64,000 bases of DNA from Notospermus geniculatus (GCA_002633025.1 NMRB01000819.1:50848-114847), one strand, 5' to 3'; shown: positions 11,936-24,345, counted from the first letter of the stretch. Notes: generated by a model from the letters alone, not told the origin. Numbers and translations are program-made.

Positions 11936-13054
11936 CATTTCATTGGTGGTTCTCTTCGATATATACTGTGAACGGGTGTGGTAACAGCTGAGGAACGGAA
12001 AAATCACTTGTTTCCCCGCTGGTTTCCCAAAGTTTGAGCGAAGAATGCGGTGAATTCGCGATCGACCGGCTACGTGCATCGCCATTTTTGTCCATTCGGA
12101 GACCACACTTGGGCGAATTTTTCTGCAAATCTCACCCGATTTTCATGATGGTAACGATTTTCAGGAGCACCAGGTGATTATCTCGAGGACCCACACACTT
12201 ATAAACACAAAGCTGGGCGTAAAGCCCTCAGAAAACGGCAAAATGTGCGACCCACCGGCAAATCCTTCGTTGAAAGCCATTAAAACATCGACTTCTGGCT
12301 TGGACCAAGGAAAACGGCAAAATGCGCATGCGCGAATTATCCATGGCAATGACCTAATTACGAAGTTTGATCTCATCTATAGGCCTAGTTCGAGGCTACC
12401 CTTCATTTCATGATTTACGCTGAATATCAACCTCACTACACCTCTCGGTAGCTGGGGACACTACGTTGGTCCACTTCCGCCGTTGGTGCATACCACTTCT
12501 TAGAAATAACCAGCTGAATTTCATTGAATAATTTTGGCGGTTATCGAGTCATCGCGCCATCGAGTCTTCTCGTCATCGAGTCAAGTACAACAAGCCTAGT
12601 GAAAGCGAGTCTTGAGTGGAATTAGGGACCCAGAGTGTCCCAGAACCACGTGAATAGAACTGGTCGGGGAGGAGAGCTCCCCAGGGACAGACTGCCTCTA
12701 GTGTGTCTAGAGACGGGGTGAGTCGCGAGGGTTACACAGTCGTTGGCGTGCAACGTACGGTGTCGCAGGTAGAGACCAGAACGAGGCGGGAGTAACTGTA
12801 GCCCAGAGTGATGATAGTGAAAGTGAGTCTGGAGTGGAATTAGGGACCCAGAGTGTCCCGGTGTAGTAGAAACCATTGCCCGGTGATACAGATTGCCCGT
12901 AGGGCAATAAAAAACGGCCGTAGGCGTATTGTGCGTATTTAGGGCAGGAATTTTCACTACAACTATAATAGATCAGAATGCCCGCTGATACAGAATGCCC
13001 TTTAGCACACCTCTATCAGTGTCGCAGAGCGTCATGTCTCCCGCTGGAGGCGAC

Positions 13055-13270
13055 GTTACTGGAATACGACGTTACGTCAGTCATGGAAAAAATCACCGTG
13101 TCGTGACGTTCAAGTCGACGCAAATCGACGTGACGTCACGTAATGTTACCCTCGGGGGTAACATTACCAGGGTAACATTACGATACGAGGGCAACATTAC
13201 GTCGCTGACGTCATTGACGTCGCTAACATGACGTCGCTGGCGAAATGACGCGACGTCATGCATGTCATGT
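13055..13270. repeat. Palindromic stretch rich in GACGTC/TGACGTCA words
   Basis: About ten GACGT-type words occur in some 215 bp, including full TGACGTCA-like CRE sequences, around an inverted GTAATGTTACCCTCG pair. It looks like a small foldback repeat. CREB-type binding is possible but not supported beyond the word match. Confidence 0.45.
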
Positions 13271-13398
13271 AGGCCTGTAGATCCGACGGGAGATTTTCAC
13301 AATTCGGAGTCCGAATATCAACGAAATCTCTGTTATTATCACCTTAAACTGACTGTAATTGCCTCCAATAAGATTTGTTCACATTGAGAAGAGGTGTG

Positions 13399-13550
13399 CT
13401 AAAGCAATTGGCGCCCGGTTGGTCGGGTGACATGACGTTTTGTGTCACCCTCGATGGTGATGGTTACCTCGGCTTCGCCTCGGGAACCATCACCACCTCG
13501 GGTGGCGCAAAACGTCATGGCACCCTCCCTCCCGTGCGCCAATTGTTTAG
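13399..13550. mobile_element. Snapback hairpin MITE
   Basis: A 152-bp imperfect palindrome from CTAAAGCAATTGGCGCCC to GCGCCAATTGTTTAG, with the central loop CTCGGCTTCGCCTCGGG. The loop is nearly the same as that of the hairpin at 26222-26372, although the outer arms differ. Confidence 0.7.
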
Positions 13551-13675
13551 TGTCGGATTTCATGTCTTCGCCGATCTTATTCAAGCGAATCGCATCGTTT
13601 ATTTTAACGACAAAAGAAAAAAAAATTCTGTTCGCCGCCAGCCGTCTCCAGTGGGTGTGTGGGTTTAGACGTGTA

Positions 13676-13745
13676 CTAATGACTTTCTTTCCATTCAGAT
13701 TTCGACTCCTTTGGTCGTAGGTTCGAATCCCGCTAATAACCATAA
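13676..13745 (+). repeat. tRNA-like B-box sequence (SINE fragment?)
   Basis: GTAGGTTCGAATCCCGC matches the RNA polymerase III B-box consensus and sits at the expected place for a tRNA-derived head, but I see no convincing A box or acceptor-stem pairing. Most likely a tRNA-derived SINE fragment. Confidence 0.35.
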
Positions 13746-14068
13746 TTTGTTTGATATTCTTATCAGCTATAAACGTTACTGTTATCACATAACATTACGT
13801 ACATGTATACTCATTTAACCACAAATTTCGTCTCTTCTAACAACATCCAACACACGACGTTTTACGGTCTTCAACCACATTCCCTCTTTTTTCTGGTTCT
13901 TTGGGGAAAAAAAGGTTGCGTGTTTCAATTTTTTTGCTGTGTGCTTCTATTTTGTTCCTTCTGGAAGGTTTCAAAGATATAGGCCTATATCTTGTTGTTA
14001 TTGCGAATATTCTTTTCAATTCCAAGTTTGACAATATGATATTCAACCAACACACTCAGGGATCTGAT

Positions 14069-14276
14069 GCGGAAGTTGTAAATCCTAACCCTAACTCCAA
14101 GCCTAACCCTAATCACTCCTGAGTGTCCATCCTGCTGCGGAAGTTGTAAATCCTAACCCCAACTCCAAGCCTAACCCTAACCACTCCTGAGTGTCCATCC
14201 TGCTGCGGAAGTTGTAAATCCTAACCCTAACTCCAAGCCTAACCCTAATCACTCCTGCGTGTCCATCCTGCTGCGG
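14069..14276. repeat. 68-bp tandem repeat with telomere-like CCTAACCCTAA
   Basis: Three units start with GCGGAAGTTGTAAATCC at 14069, 14137 and 14205, and a fourth, partial one starts at 14273; spacing is exactly 68 bp. Each unit contains two CCTAACCCTAA words, the C-rich strand of the TTAGGG telomere repeat. Units differ by only a few bases. Confidence 0.9.
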
Positions 14277-14284
14277 AAGTTATA

Positions 14285-14385
14285 TGAAAAATCCCGACGG
14301 AGATTCGATCCTGGTACCTAGAGAGCCTGAAAGAGAAGAAACTAACGCATTAAACCACTACGCCAACGAGGCGAACTGGACGACC
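14285..14385 (-). repeat. tRNA-derived SINE head
   Basis: Read on the minus strand, GTTGGCGTAGTGGTTTAA matches a polymerase III A box and CAGGATCGAATCTCC matches a B box about 45 bases later. This is the layout of a tRNA-derived SINE. The body does not fold as a clean functional tRNA. Confidence 0.55.
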
Positions 14386-14835
14386 CACCTTTTTTCACGG
14401 TGAAAACCGTGCACAATGCGCACGCCTACAACAGCCAGGAAACCCACTGTCACCACAATAATGTTATTCGGCACGTTTCGTCATCTCTAGCTGGGGCAAC
14501 AAATTTCAGTTTTCTAAAATGAAGCCAAAAATTCGTTGCCCAGGTAGGGCAAATATAATCGGGACTTAGTTTATTTTGATTGCCCTATCGGACAACTAAT
14601 ACTAGTATCGGAAATTTTTAGTACAGGATGCCCGGCGGGGCATCCTATGTGTAGGGCAGTCTGATCTATTACACCGGAACCCAGTTGTAGTACTGCTGAC
14701 TTGGTTGTGTCTGAACATAAGTCTTGTGAGGACAGTAATCTCGAGCACAAGCTGTTGTAACTAGGTCCCAAGCGAAGAAGGGAGTGAAACCCACCAAACC
14801 GCTAGTAATCGCTAGTAACCATAGTAATCGTCAAG

Positions 14836-15006
14836 AAGAAAGACGGTAGTAACCGCTTCTGTATAAACTTTTCTAGGTTAAATTATGTCCCCAAGTTTGA
14901 TACAGAACCTATGAGCAATGCAGACAACATATTCACTAAGTTAGCTGGGGACCACTATTTCTCCCAATTTGATTGTGCAAAGGGTTACTGGCAGATTCCC
15001 ACGCAA
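14836..15006 (+). pseudogene. Ty3/gypsy reverse-transcriptase fragment
   Basis: The frame reads LNYVPKFDTEPMSNADNIF and then FSQFDCAKGYWQIP. It matches the start of the Ty3/gypsy reverse-transcriptase domain, including the first catalytic aspartate in the FDCAKGYWQIP block. The similarity ends abruptly near 15006 and no other pol part is present. It is not linked by sequence to the Gag at 9 kb, although both could come from related elements. Confidence 0.8.
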
Positions 15007-15500
15007 ATTGTACGGCTGCTGCGCCAGGTGGGTTTCTGCTATGAGCGCAGCCATCTTGAATCACAGCGCCCACTTTATGCACGGGTAGCGCACTACGCAC
15101 TAAAATGACGCGAAAAGTTCGTAATGTTATATTTGCTTTTTTCAGTTTCATTTGAAGTAGCCTACACTTATTTCATTTGATCTAATGATCGTCTTACAGG
15201 TCTGGGGTGGTTGTAGAATTTGCTATTTCAATAAATAAATGTAAAATAAATCCGCGTCTAGCTAATAGCCTAGTAAATATCAGTTTTCACGAACAGTTTC
15301 ATAATTCTGTTGGCGTATCTGTTATCGCTCGTTCAGTGATGATTCAGCTTAATTATGTCATTATACAAATGGCATAATCACGGCTTTTTAACTTTCCGCC
15401 AGAACCGCAAGTATATTTTCCGGCGTCTGGCGGCGTTTCGACAACTGGGAGTGTTGTAATTAGAAGCAACTGCTTATCTGAACACCGAACTTGTTTTACT

Positions 15501-16251
15501 CATGGAGGTATTATTGAGAAGGAGCGCGCACGGACCCCACATCAAACAGTACAATCATCGTTCCGCTGTTTGCTAAAGTGATTAGGGGGACAATAGGCTA
15601 ATAACGCCGCACGATGGTCGGAAAAAGCCGATCTAATCTTCGGTAATTTCCGTGTGCAGTCAGCACTTCCCTTGTACAATGGTCAGAGTCCAAACAATAG
15701 AAGGGAACAATGGCAGTGGACGTTGCCAACGCACGAAAACTGAAAAATTCATCGTTTTCATCGCGTCAAAAACAGCACCTCGCAGCATCTCGCACTGAAA
15801 CGACCACCCGTACATGTTACCTGAACTAATCATCTTTTAAACTATCTAATCATAACGCAATCCTCTTCAAACTTTTCAAATGCGAAGAATCTCCCTATCA
15901 TTATCATTATCATGTTCACCTTAAAACGTAGATATCTTTATTGGAAATTGGTCTTTTTCGATGATTTTTCCACTAAAATACAGCGGAAAGTTTACCAAAT
16001 TGAGGTGTCGTCGAAATAGCCGGTTATCTAATTCCCAACGTGGAGAAAAACGCAAGAATATGATTGGGTCGACGCGATATCAATTATAGATGGCGCTGCA
16101 CTTTGAGAGTTGTGCGGAATTCATGATTGCCTTCAAGGAGCTCAGCGTGCGTACCGGACAATACGCGGGAACAAAGGCAAACAATGGGGGCGTGGAATTG
16201 TGGTCACAGTGATTAGGGCCGTGCTCGCTCCTTCTCAATAATACCTCCATG
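15501..16251. mobile_element. Inverted-repeat element, 751 bp
   Basis: It starts CATGGAGGTATTATTGAGAA and ends TTCTCAATAATACCTCCATG, followed inward by GGAGCG on both sides. No coding sequence was recognised inside. It lies about 320 bp upstream of the plus-strand GPCR. Confidence 0.75.
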
Positions 16252-16569
16252 TTTTACTGCAGTTACGTGTACTTGATCCAATAGTTCAGGCGGATTGTTG
16301 TTGCACTTTCGACGTATTGGTTCTTTCACCAAATCTCTCCCGATTAAGGCTAAGGATCTCTCAGATCTGACGTGTACACTAGAATACCGATGAAACGTAT
16401 CACCCTCAATATAGTCATCAAGGAGTTTTCCGTATATTTTCTCTTTTGTAGTTAGGGAGAAAGAATGTGCCTCCCTACTTTATAGGTCTGCCGCTGTTTG
16501 ACAAGAAGAATATCTGAATCTGTAACAATAGGGCCTGGAACGAAAAGGCTTCCTTACGGTTTGATGTGA

Positions 16570-17613
16570 ATGCAGAACCCAGAATCAGCTAGAATGCAAG
16601 CGACATTGGAATGGGTAGGTAGTTTCTACCATTTCGATTACTATACAAGAATATTTGCGCGTGAGGTCTACCTCGCACTTGTCGCATTGGCAATCATCGG
16701 CAACAGTTTGAGTTTTATGGTTATGAGCCTCCCTTCAAATGAGCCAAATGTAATGTCGTTCTACCTAAAGACGCTAGCGGTGGCGGACACCTGTTCACTC
16801 GTGTTCTTACTACCGCGTATGGTTGTAAACCTGCGCCCAGATTTTCTGTACCATCGTCAATTTGGTGAGTTTTATTGTCAAATCATTTACTTCATTGTAT
16901 ATTTTATATTTAATTCTTCTATTTGGCAAATTTTCATAATTGCTGTCGATCGATTTATTGTTGTTACGTTCCCACTAAAAGCCCCTCTTTGGTGTACTAA
17001 GAACAAAGCCAGGGTATTTACAGCCATGAACTTTTTGTCGCACATCTTACTCTACCTACCGAGTAGTTTCCGATCTGCAAAACAAGATGACGACGGTTTT
17101 TACTCAGATTGTGTTCTGCCAGATTACTTCTCGTGGTATAATCTCGCATTTGACGTTGTAATCAATAGCGTCTTTGATGTTTTCCTTCCGCTTGGGATGA
17201 TAGGTCTCTTGAATATAGCTACTATATTTTGTCTGAAACGGCAAGTTTCTGATATAAAAGTCAGTGTCCATACAAATTATAAGAAACGCCAGAGACAAGA
17301 AAAATCAATGGCTATAATGTTGATAGTTGTTGCAACAGCCTTAGTGATCCTTCTGATTCCCTTCACAATAGATTCCATAGTGTGGCAATGCTGCCTGGAT
17401 GATATCAAGGTGTCATACCCAGGTTTGCGTGAATTATCTTTTGTAGTTCAAATTACTTATATAAATTCTGCAATTAATTTCTTTTTATATGTGTCGAGTT
17501 GTTCAAAATTCAGAAAAGACCTCATAATTCTTTTCTCAGGATGGTTTTCCCATTACATTTATCCGGTTGCTACTTCCTGCCATCTTCACTGTTTTCGCCA
17601 AAGTCCGAAATGA
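16570..17613 (+). CDS. Rhodopsin-like (class A) GPCR, single exon
   Basis: A 347-residue seven-helix receptor, intact and intronless. Landmarks: GNSLSF in TM1 (44-49), LAVAD in TM2 (69-73), Cys103 at the top of TM3 and Cys181 in the second extracellular loop (the usual disulfide pair), DRF (127-129) in place of DRY, LIPF in TM6 with Pro264, and NSAINFFLY (299-307) in place of NPxxY, followed by a basic helix-8 start (KFRKD). The third intracellular loop is short and basic (KKRQRQEK). It resembles invertebrate orphan peptide receptors; no ligand can be assigned. Met9 is an alternative start. The sequence is not close to the paralogous group at 25-58 kb. Confidence 0.87.
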   Translation: MQNPESARMQATLEWVGSFYHFDYYTRIFAREVYLALVALAIIGNSLSFMVMSLPSNEPNVMSFYLKTLAVADTCSLVFLLPRMVVNLRPDFLYHRQFGEFYCQIIYFIVYFIFNSSIWQIFIIAVDRFIVVTFPLKAPLWCTKNKARVFTAMNFLSHILLYLPSSFRSAKQDDDGFYSDCVLPDYFSWYNLAFDVVINSVFDVFLPLGMIGLLNIATIFCLKRQVSDIKVSVHTNYKKRQRQEKSMAIMLIVVATALVILLIPFTIDSIVWQCCLDDIKVSYPGLRELSFVVQITYINSAINFFLYVSSCSKFRKDLIILFSGWFSHYIYPVATSCHLHCFRQSPK

Positions 17614-18125
17614 TGGATTCATTTTACAAAATTTGTATATTTCACCAAGAATTTCAGTGAACTAATTGTTGAATCCATTACTTCACTCACATCGGGAATT
17701 TCTTGCCTACAAAGAGCATATACTTGCACATCTGCTGTGGATTTGCTGCCTTCGGATAGCATTTAGAACACCGTCAACTGCAAATCTTCACGTGCCTATA
17801 TTTTTTGGGATGTAATCCGCTAAAATACGAAATTGGTATTTTTGAAATTGTGAATTTCGTGGGCCACGAAATTACTCTTAGTGTCGTTTTTGATTGTCGC
17901 GACTAATTACCTTTAAAGGAGTCGAGTTATGTCATCAGATAAAAGTGTGATTACAAAATACCAAGTCGCATTTGTCCGTTGCTTCATGATCCTAGCATCT
18001 GAGATTGAAAAAGATGAGCTCATTGGAGTGCCCAGGTTGGCAAACTTAGGGGTACTACGTCTTGCCAGAGCTGTAGCTATTGAAGGAGATAAGATATTGA
18101 TGATCTGAAACCATACATAATAAAC
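17614..18125. other. GPCR 3' flank, no gene recognised
   Basis: No coding signal recognised. The first AATAAA I notice downstream of the GPCR is at about 18119, some 500 bp after its stop, so the poly(A) site is uncertain. Confidence 0.4.
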
Positions 18126-18953
18126 ATGATTTTGACCTTGATCTTGAGGTTACTCTCATCAGGTGCAAACAAGTCTTGCGCTTTAGATCCCCTTCCAACT
18201 TGGTTACTGAAGGACTGCTCAACTGAATTGGTGCCTCTTATTACCACCATTATCAATTCTTCATTGAAGGAAGGTGTCGTACCAGGAAGACACATCGCCC
18301 CCCTTTTGAAGAAACAAGTGATTGATAAAGACATTTTTAAGAATTATCGCTCGGTTTCTAACTTGAGCTTTCTCTCCAAAATGCTGGAGCGTGTAGTCAG
18401 TAGCAGACTGGACAGCTACCTCAAAGCCAACTCGTTACTTGAGCCCAATCACAGTGCTTACACAAACGAGCAGATGCACCGACTGAGCTCAACTTGAGCA
18501 AGTGACAGACAGCTCCAGGTGGCCACTAATTGGAATAGTGGTACAGTTAAGGCCACAGTGACAACTGATATGGGTCTGGCATGGTGTCTGAGGAAAAGAA
18601 TGTTTATAGTACCAATATCAGCACACACTGCAGCCTTCTGTATCAGGCATGGATCAAGGAATGCCATGAAAACAAACAACACTTGAACTCTTCTGAGACA
18701 AGGTCAGCTGCTGTCAAGCTACAGTAAAACTAGCATCAATCACACTCAGAGGCGACTGCATTTTACGCTGGTCTGTACAGAGCATTACACTCCACGGAGG
18801 CAGCAGTGATGAAAGTACAGGCTGACATCCTCAGATCCTTTGATGGGGGTGATGCTGCTGTTCTAGTCTTCCTGGACCTATCGGCCGCCTTCGATACTTT
18901 GGATCATAAGATCATCACTGTAAAAATCGTGCGATTCTATGGGTTCAGAGGAC
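18126..18953 (+). pseudogene. LINE reverse-transcriptase relic (CR1/L2-like), interrupted
   Basis: The first part (18126 to about 18470) encodes SCALDPLPTWLLKDC, FKNYRSVSNLSFLSKMLERV and LLEPNHSAY, the N-terminal finger region of a CR1/L2-type reverse transcriptase. The domain resumes at about 18753 with HSTEAAVMKV and then FLDLSAAFDTLDH, which holds the first catalytic aspartate. About 280 bp between the parts is foreign and matches, in reverse, the dispersed repeat at 38482-38885. No endonuclease, YxDD box or 3' tail is seen. A dead fragment. Confidence 0.8.
18480..18752. mobile_element. Dispersed element inserted in the LINE relic
   Basis: It separates two parts of one reverse-transcriptase domain, so it is an insertion. 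Shared words with the reverse complement of 38482-38885 include TGACAGACAGCTCCAGGTGG, CAGCTGCTGTCAAGCTACAG-like and TCACACTCAGAGGC. The other copy is longer because of internal insertions. The two ends are only weakly inverted. Confidence 0.65.
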
Positions 18954-21120
18954 TAACGTGGGTCTGCTGAGGCCATGATGGGCTCAGTTAACTCAATCTG
19001 AGATAAACGGGCCCTGCTGAGGTCGATTTGACCCGAGAGAGATGTGTTCATAGTGCCACCTGAGTCCTGAACCCTCGGATAATACACATAAAGGGCTCAT
19101 CCAGCTCATTTCACTGTACCCACCCACGGTCGACCTGTTAATGGGTTCATCGGCATGGGTCGAGATGACTTATATACCTGGTGAGTCCGCGATGATGGGC
19201 TCGAAAAACGGTGTGGGTTCATGTCATTTGTAGCCTATAGTGACCAGTAAAAATACCATTCACGTATCAATAAATGTGGTAAAACACCAGTCGAGTAGTA
19301 CTCAGGTATATTATCTCAAATCCCACAATTCAGGTGTGAACAACATTGGGAGAAGCCAAAGTTAATAAGCGATTTTAAACAACACTCGATCAAGAAAGTC
19401 CTCTGGTTTTAATTGCATTGTGTACTTCAAACCTTATCCTTTCATCAGATGTTTATTTTTATAGTATATTCAATCAAATTTGCTTTTGAGATGGAATTTA
19501 GAACAAAATATCAAAAAATTTTTTTTCGCATTTTAGGCCAACAAATGTAAATGCAGGCAGTTTTTTTCAACTGCATATGATCCAATACATTTCACCTTAT
19601 AAGATCTATAGCCAACTTTTTTTATTGAAATTTGAATTTGTGGAAAAAACTTAATTTTGTAATTTTAAACACAAATATCTCACTTAAATCGCAATTTGCT
19701 GCAAGACCAACATGCTGATGTAAATTGTCATTGATTTAAAGGAATGTTTCATCATCAAGGAAGACGATGCACAAAATAGGTTTGTCATATGATTTGTCTT
19801 GTTCTCCTAACTTTTAGTTAAAAAAAGTGTTCTCTTTTCCTCTTCATTTTGCAAAAAAATTGGTCACTCTACCTTAATCCCGTTGCTGCTAACTGCGCTT
19901 TCTGCACGAGCCTGCCACCCAGGTGTTCCCCCATAACACGTTAGCTCTTTCATTCAATTAGCGCAAAGAAAACAGATTAATTTTCTACCCTGCTGGCATG
20001 CAGTGGGCCTATACAATACAACAATTAGTAATTGAACATTATGTCCAACACAAGGAACATTCAGATTGTAGAAAAGAAAAAAATCTAAAATCAATGAGAT
20101 GTACGTCTTTAAAAGTACACACCTAACACTACATTTGCAGTTTTTTGCTCGTACTGAACCCCAAAATTAACGGCAAAAGCATTCTGAAGATTTTGATCAG
20201 CAAGACGAAAGTGTAGTTTTTGTACTTCAGCAGTTAGCGTTGGATTCGAGACCAAAGCCAAAAACCACGTACAAACTGTTGTTATGTTTCAAACTGGTAA
20301 TGTCTCTTATCAACAGACACTGCAATCAGACAGCTTTAATTACTTCTTAATTCTTACTCAACTTGGAGAATGGCAGTCATGACAGTGATGTTTGAGGCCC
20401 ACTTCTAATTTCTAAATACATGTAAATGCAGTCATGTCACCTCAACCTCAACAAGATGATTGTTTGTCACAGTGCTATACAATTAATTTATCAACATGGA
20501 TTACCCATACCAAACTGACGTTTTATGATTAATTGCATTAATCAATTCAGAACTGTATAAAATGCGAGTTCTGTTGTTGTTTTTCACACATGTAAAATGC
20601 TCGTGCACGGTGTCATATCTTGCTGCTGTGGTCATCCGATAGAAAATCTGGAAGGTGCACTTGTCCTACACTTTAAATCAACGAGACGATATGAAAATTT
20701 TGAAGCATAAAGGGCAAAAAGGTGAGTGTCTTTTTAAAAATATCTCAAATAATTCCCGTTTTCATCACTTGATTTAAAGGTGGAAGATGTAGGCCTTCAT
20801 ATTCAAGTGTAAAATTCCTCCCCCATTGTGCAGTTATTACAATAATGCACAATCCAGAACAAAATGTTCATAATCTGGCCAGTACTCATTTTGACAATAT
20901 TGAAAGCAATCACATCGTTGTAAACTTCTTACTTCTTAGAATACCTGTAGGCTGAGGAAGACCCCGGTTGGGGTCAAAAATTTGCCAAGTTCGAAGACGA
21001 CTTTACTTTTGCTTTGTTTTTGTGCTGTATGTTGGATATTTCTAAACAGCTTGAGTATCCTGGTGTGAAAGGAAATAAATCCCATGGTCTTCTCAGTGAT
21101 CATTAGACTACACCAACAAA
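18954..21120. other. AT-rich stretch without a recognised gene
   Basis: No long open frame, splice-consistent exon or clear repeat is visible. Positions 20978-21060 and 21160-21245 are weakly similar to each other (AAATTTGC, GACGACTTT, GGATATT words), a possible old tandem duplication. Confidence 0.4.
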
Positions 21121-21254
21121 TTCAATGTTCTGTCATTGTTTCCATTCTATCATTCATCTAAAATTTGCGAAATTTGGAGACGACTTTTTGTATTATTCAT
21201 TTTGTGTGTCGTTCTTTGTGCTATATTTGGGATATTATTTCCATGCCATGCTGA

Positions 21255-24200
21255 TCACCTTTGCAGTGTNTATGTGTCCTGGATTGTTCAAATTAGGTGT
21301 GATGATGTATCTTGGTGGCCTTTATGTCTGTGGTGAATTTCGGTCCGATCAGACTTCAAATGTGGCCACCAGGTGGCTATCTTGAAAACTGGTGTTGGCC
21401 CATAGCTCGTTAACTACTGGAGCTAGAATGTTCTGAACTTCGTATGGACCCTTCATGTGTTCATGTCTACACTTGAACACGCAATTGTCACTTGTTCTTC
21501 GGGGACATTCACCCACACACAGGTGAGCACATGGTCCATGGACCATTTCATTCTGTGTGTTCCCGTTCTTCGGAACACACTGGGAAACAGACTCACTCTT
21601 TCTCTGTGTGTCGCTCATTGTCAAGTCACCGCTTATTCCTCAATCTATTATAATGACACATTGGCACACGCGCATCACTGAAAGACGTTACACCGGTCTG
21701 CCGTCCTGTAAGGGTAGATTCATACTTCATCGTTTTGCGCTTTGGGCTTGTGCGTTCCCTATGTTAATGAGTTTTAGCAATAATAAAACTACTAAAACGC
21801 ACTCACATAGGAAATGGACATAAGCGCAAAACGCCAAGTATAAGGCCTTAACGGTCCAGAGTCGTATTTACTGCCCATGTGCCCATCGGCTGGCATTCCC
21901 ACATTCCACTATACCAACAAGAAGCACGCTGGGCGTGGCAAATAACCAGGTTTTCGAAGTGGACAAGTGAATGAAATGAGATAGAGGCAGCAGAGATCCG
22001 TCCATGGAAATCATCAAGGAAGTTATTGTTGGAAAAAGTCCCCATGAAAAATGGGTCTTCTACTTTTCCATGATGAAACTAGCACTTTGATGATTTTCAG
22101 GTAATGCCTCCTGGCTGCTATATTGAAAGTGAGATCGAGCCGAATATCGACATGCAGGTAGAGATCATCAAGAAAAATGTACATATCAAATATGAGCAGT
22201 CTGGATCAAGTCGATCCCATGTTATAACACTTCGATGATTTTCGGGTAACGCTGCCTAGCGGCCATATTGGATGTCCGATCGGCTCGAAACTCGGTATTT
22301 CAGAAGGTATCCCTCTAGTACACATTCATGCAAGGTATGAAGCTGCTAGCTGAAATAACGACGAAACGTGCCAAGTTCGTAGCTTTTGCCGAACTTTCAC
22401 CTCTGTGACCTTGAAAAGTAGGTCAAATCAAAACCCGGGTATTATGTTATGTGTCGTCATTAGATATACCTATGAGAAAAATTTGGTGACGATCCGTCCG
22501 TTCGTTGAGGAGAAATAGCACTTTTTCTGTTTTTACATTTAGCCCGCTATTGGCCAAACCTTGAATCAAATGACGCTGAATTTTGAAAGGAAACAACATC
22601 TACTTACAAGCAACATATCCAAAAAAGTTCGTCGTCGTCGTCGTCGTCGTCGTCCGTCGTCGTTAACAGGGGTGGCAGGCACGTTTCTAAACCGCCACTG
22701 TGTCAAGCAAGCACCAAATTTTCTAGCCTTAATCAAGCTATCACCATATCCTATCACCAACTTTCCCCGTGTTACTTACCCCACTTGGTCGATGTAAAAT
22801 GTGGAATGGTCAGGAATGGTCAAGCCAGCACCACATTCCATCACCAACTTTTTGAGGCCAAACCAATTTAATGTTCGTTTCTCATAAGCGAGGTAGATGT
22901 AAAATGTGGAATGGTCAGGTCAGCACCACATTCTATCACCAACTTTTAAAGGCCAAACCAATTAAATGTTCGTTTCTCATTACCGATTTTTTGGCTTTTT
23001 GAGGCCAAAGCAATTAAATGTTCGTTTCTCATTACCGATTTTGGGCTTTTTGAGGCCAAAGCAATTAAATGTTCGTTTCTCATTACTGATTTTGAGATTT
23101 CTCGCATATATATATGTATATGAAGTTCACGCAGCGGGAAGGTTTCTGGCTGAGCTATGGCGGGTATGTTAGCGGGACACGTGCCCATTCACATGCAGGT
23201 ACCCTGGTACCGAGGTGATCTCGTTTTCTCCAGCAATGACTCGACAAAGTTGGCTTGTAACCAAAACAGGCTGGGGGTAAGGGAAAATATCTACCAAAAA
23301 CACCAAAATCCATCATGAGAAACAAACGTTTACTTGCTTTTGCCTCAAAAAGTTGGTGATAGAATGTGGTGCTGACTTGACCATTCCACATTTTACATCA
23401 ACTTACTCGGGTAAGTAACTCGGGTAAACTTGGTGATAGGATTCGGTGATAGCTTGATTAAGGCTAGAAAATATGGTGCTAGCTTGACATAAGCCTAAAC
23501 CGCTTGGGTTACAGACTTGAAATTTGGTGTACAGGTACCCTATGGTAAAAACTATCTCTGGACCGAAACTTAGCGCTGTTGCTTGTACACTCTGGCCTGT
23601 AGGGGGCGCTTTGTGAAAACCTTTCGGCCATATCTCCTGAACGCTGTTAGCCAGAACCACGAAACTTTTATGGTGGGTTCCTCTGATGAGACTACATCAC
23701 ATCAATCCCGGGTTTTTGATTTGACCTACTTTTCAAGGTCACAGAGGTCAAAGTTCAAAATTCACTGTTTGGTGGCACATTTCATTGCTATTTGACATAG
23801 AGTGTTGTTGTGATTTACTGTGAAGATATATCTAGGCACCCTGCACGAATGCACCAAATTTCAACCCGATCGGACTTCAAATATGGCCGCCAGGAAGCCA
23901 TCTTGAAAAATGGACTTTGACCCACATTTTATAAATGGGAGTAGGTAGGATGTTTTAACGTTGTCAAAATATGTATCTAGGTACCATATAAATATATGGT
24001 AAATTTCAGACAGATTCGATGTCAAATATGGCCGCCAGGGAGCCATCTTGAAAAATGGACTTCGACCCACACCTCATAAATAGTTGTAGCTAGGATGCTT
24101 AAACCGTGCATAAATATGTGTCTTGGCACCGTCTACTTATATGCCAAATTTCGGTTCGATTGAACTTCAACATGGCTGCCAGGCAGCCATCTTGAAAAAT

Positions 24201-24345
24201 TGACTTTGGCCATATCTCATCGGTAGTAAATGTTACGATGTTTCTGCACTAATCCTTCACCATTCAGTGTATCACCAGGCTACTCACACTTCATACTCTG
24301 TCACAGAGGTGAGCACAATGGCCCTGGCCATTTGATATGAATATG
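21255..24345. repeat. Large inverted array of the dispersed long repeat
   Basis: The left half (to about 22620) and right half (about 23500-24345) carry the same repeat family as 10.9-11.9 kb in opposite orientations: ACCTTGAAAAGTAGGTCAAA near 22415 against GACCTACTTTTCAAGGTCAC near 23725. A (GTC)n microsatellite lies at 22630-22662. The centre holds a second palindrome, whose ATGTAAAATGTGGAATGGTC words (22790-22920) return inverted near 23375-23395. It also holds three roughly 60-bp tandem units with AATTAAATGTTCGTTTCTCA (22960-23095). No genes inside. One unresolved base (N) is at 21270. Confidence 0.65.
21709..21849. mobile_element. Foldback MITE inside the repeat array
   Basis: The left arm contains TTCATACTTCATCGTTTTGCGC and the right arm ends GCGCAAAACGCCAAGTATAA. 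The inner arms also pair. About 140 bp, non-coding. Confidence 0.65.

Noticed and set aside
22960-23100. Regularly spaced repeats resembling a CRISPR array
   Set aside because: About 60-bp units in direct tandem without unique spacers, in animal DNA; an ordinary tandem repeat.
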